From: Smittia aterrima
Taxonomy: Eukaryota > Arthropoda > Insecta > Diptera > Chironomidae
Direction of reading: 5' to 3'
NCBI GenBank assembly: GCA_033063855.1
Contig: CP093831.1
Location: 19,530,001-19,594,000 of the forward strand
DNA: 64,000 bases
Shown here: piece after piece, positions 63,071-64,000 of the stretch
Layout: each line of letters starts with the position of its first letter
Position numbering within the stretch: the stretch's first letter is position 1
Notes under the pieces: generated by a model
The model's input: only the letters and a program-made list of their open reading frames with translations
Database searches by the model: none
What the model was told of the DNA's origin: nothing
Translations under genes and position numbers: made by a program

Positions 63071-63973
63071 TTAACTCTGAGCAAGTTCCTCTGGCGGCGG
63101 TGGCGGTAATGAGTCCATCGACGTCAGTTCCAAAATTGGATCATTCGTAAGTTCCTCGGGCGGTGCCGGGTAGAATGATAAACTATCCAAATTTATTTCC
63201 CCGTTACAATCAGACTTTGTGAAAGGAGGCGAAATAATTGCGTCATTGCAATTCTCATCCGTTACAGAAATAATTTCATCTAAGCCGTTCTTCATCATCG
63301 GAATGATTCCATTGGCTTTATGAACTTTTGCTTTTTCACAATCCCCGTTCTTTAATGGCGATGCAGCAACAACTCCGTTCGTCTCAGTCGCCAAGGCATC
63401 TGAATTCAAATACTCTCGGTCCTCATGGGAGTCGTTCTTAAAAATTGCTGATGTTATGACTGGTTTATTAAGATCATCAGTTGTCGCTGGTGGACTATTC
63501 TCAATCAACGGTTTCAAGTCGTGGCAATGAACGTTGATTATTCTCTTGGGCGATGACCCTTTATAGCCTTTCTCCTCAAACTGATAAGCATCCTTTTCAC
63601 CGTACGTGTAGTTCTGGTTCGAACTGTTTGAAGACGTTAAGCTAAGGTCTGATTGTGAAAGACCAGTTTTTGTGCCATTACAATTGACTGGTTCTGGCTT
63701 CATATCAGCGGGAGGAGTATGAACCTCAACCTGTTCTGGTTTCATCTGTTTGTGCTCTTCTTCTGGGGAACTTGAAGTAAAATGACTCTGAAGTGTGTCA
63801 ATCTTAATTTCTTCCGGAATGACAAGAGGAGCCTCTGTTGGTTTCTGTAGTAAGGGTGACGGTTTGTGACTTCCGTTTTGATCTGCTCCGCGTGCTGACT
63901 CGACAATGAACACTCCGTCCTTTTCAGAAGGTGAATAATGCATCTTCGTCTCGCGGGTGTCACGGGAAATGTC
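63071..63973 (-). CDS. Last coding exon of an unidentified acidic, proline-rich protein (partial)
   Basis: Open for 300 codons from an acceptor-like TTGTAG (63976-63974) to TAA (63073-63071). I read it as the 3' exon of a longer gene, beginning DISRDTRETKMHYSPSEKDG; phase 0 entry is assumed. The alternative is a start at the ATG at 63943 (good context, A at -3), giving 290 aa. No folded domain, signal peptide or membrane segment is visible: the sequence is rich in Ser, Asn, Pro, Asp and Glu and looks disordered. Two related C-terminal motifs stand out, YPAPPEELTND (268-278) and LPPPPPEELAQS (289-300). LPPPP resembles ligands of EVH1 domains (Ena/VASP), which would suggest a cytoskeletal or signalling adaptor, but this is inference. 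It is transcribed in the same direction as br, upstream of it. I do not recognise the gene. Confidence 0.8.
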   Translation of the reverse strand, partial: DISRDTRETKMHYSPSEKDGVFIVESARGADQNGSHKPSPLLQKPTEAPLVIPEEIKIDTLQSHFTSSSPEEEHKQMKPEQVEVHTPPADMKPEPVNCNGTKTGLSQSDLSLTSSNSSNQNYTYGEKDAYQFEEKGYKGSSPKRIINVHCHDLKPLIENSPPATTDDLNKPVITSAIFKNDSHEDREYLNSDALATETNGVVAASPLKNGDCEKAKVHKANGIIPMMKNGLDEIISVTDENCNDAIISPPFTKSDCNGEINLDSLSFYPAPPEELTNDPILELTSMDSLPPPPPEELAQS

Positions 63974-64000
63974 CTACAAGATTACGAAATCAATCTTCGC
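63974..64000 (-). other. Intron end of the 63 kb gene
   Basis: The minus-strand sequence before the coding exon is T-rich (GATTTCGTAATCTTGTAG) and reads as the end of an intron. The rest of the gene is outside the window to the right. Confidence 0.55.

Noticed and set aside
1..64000. CRISPR arrays, prokaryotic operons, viral or transposon coding genes
   Set aside because: No spaced direct repeats and no transposase, reverse-transcriptase, capsid or integrase motifs in any translated frame. The window is ordinary insect nuclear DNA.

Overview
This is AT-rich eukaryotic DNA, roughly two-thirds A+T by eye, with split genes and GT-AG introns. The one gene I recognise firmly is an insect Broad-Complex (br, broad) orthologue on the minus strand. 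Its BTB core begins MVDTQHFCLRWNNYQ and its linker and C2H2 finger pair are of the insect Broad type. The core looks dipteran, most like mosquitoes and other lower flies, but the species cannot be fixed from this window.

Layout, left to right: 1-1655 is probably br 3' UTR or downstream sequence. 1656-8020 holds eight br coding exons on the minus strand: the BTB in exons 1-2, an Asn/Ser/Pro-rich linker in exons 3-7, and one alternative zinc-finger exon (most like Z2) as exon 8. They join without a frame break into 548 codons plus a stop if the outermost zinc-finger acceptor is used. 8051-28257 is a roughly 20 kb first intron. At 28.2-28.9 kb lie two well-formed minus-strand splice donors and one good acceptor, interpreted as alternative br leader exons. 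28916-63070 is a long stretch with no convincing gene; it may be more 5' intron or promoter DNA of br, or intergenic. 63071-63973 is the last coding exon of a second, unidentified minus-strand gene with an acidic, proline-rich C-terminus.

Broad proteins are ecdysone-induced BTB zinc-finger transcription factors that specify pupal development. A common BTB core is spliced to one of several finger exons. Only one finger exon is visible; others would be expected to the left of the window. The most interesting leads are a leader exon whose only open frame runs in phase into the br start exon (a possible N-terminally extended isoform), three tandem in-phase acceptors at the finger exon, a near-perfect 24-bp palindrome inside a 110-nt intron, and a marked excess of CCACCC/GGGTGG motifs in the long non-coding region. 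I saw no transposase, reverse transcriptase, tRNA, rRNA or CRISPR signature. All counts and splice calls were made by eye.
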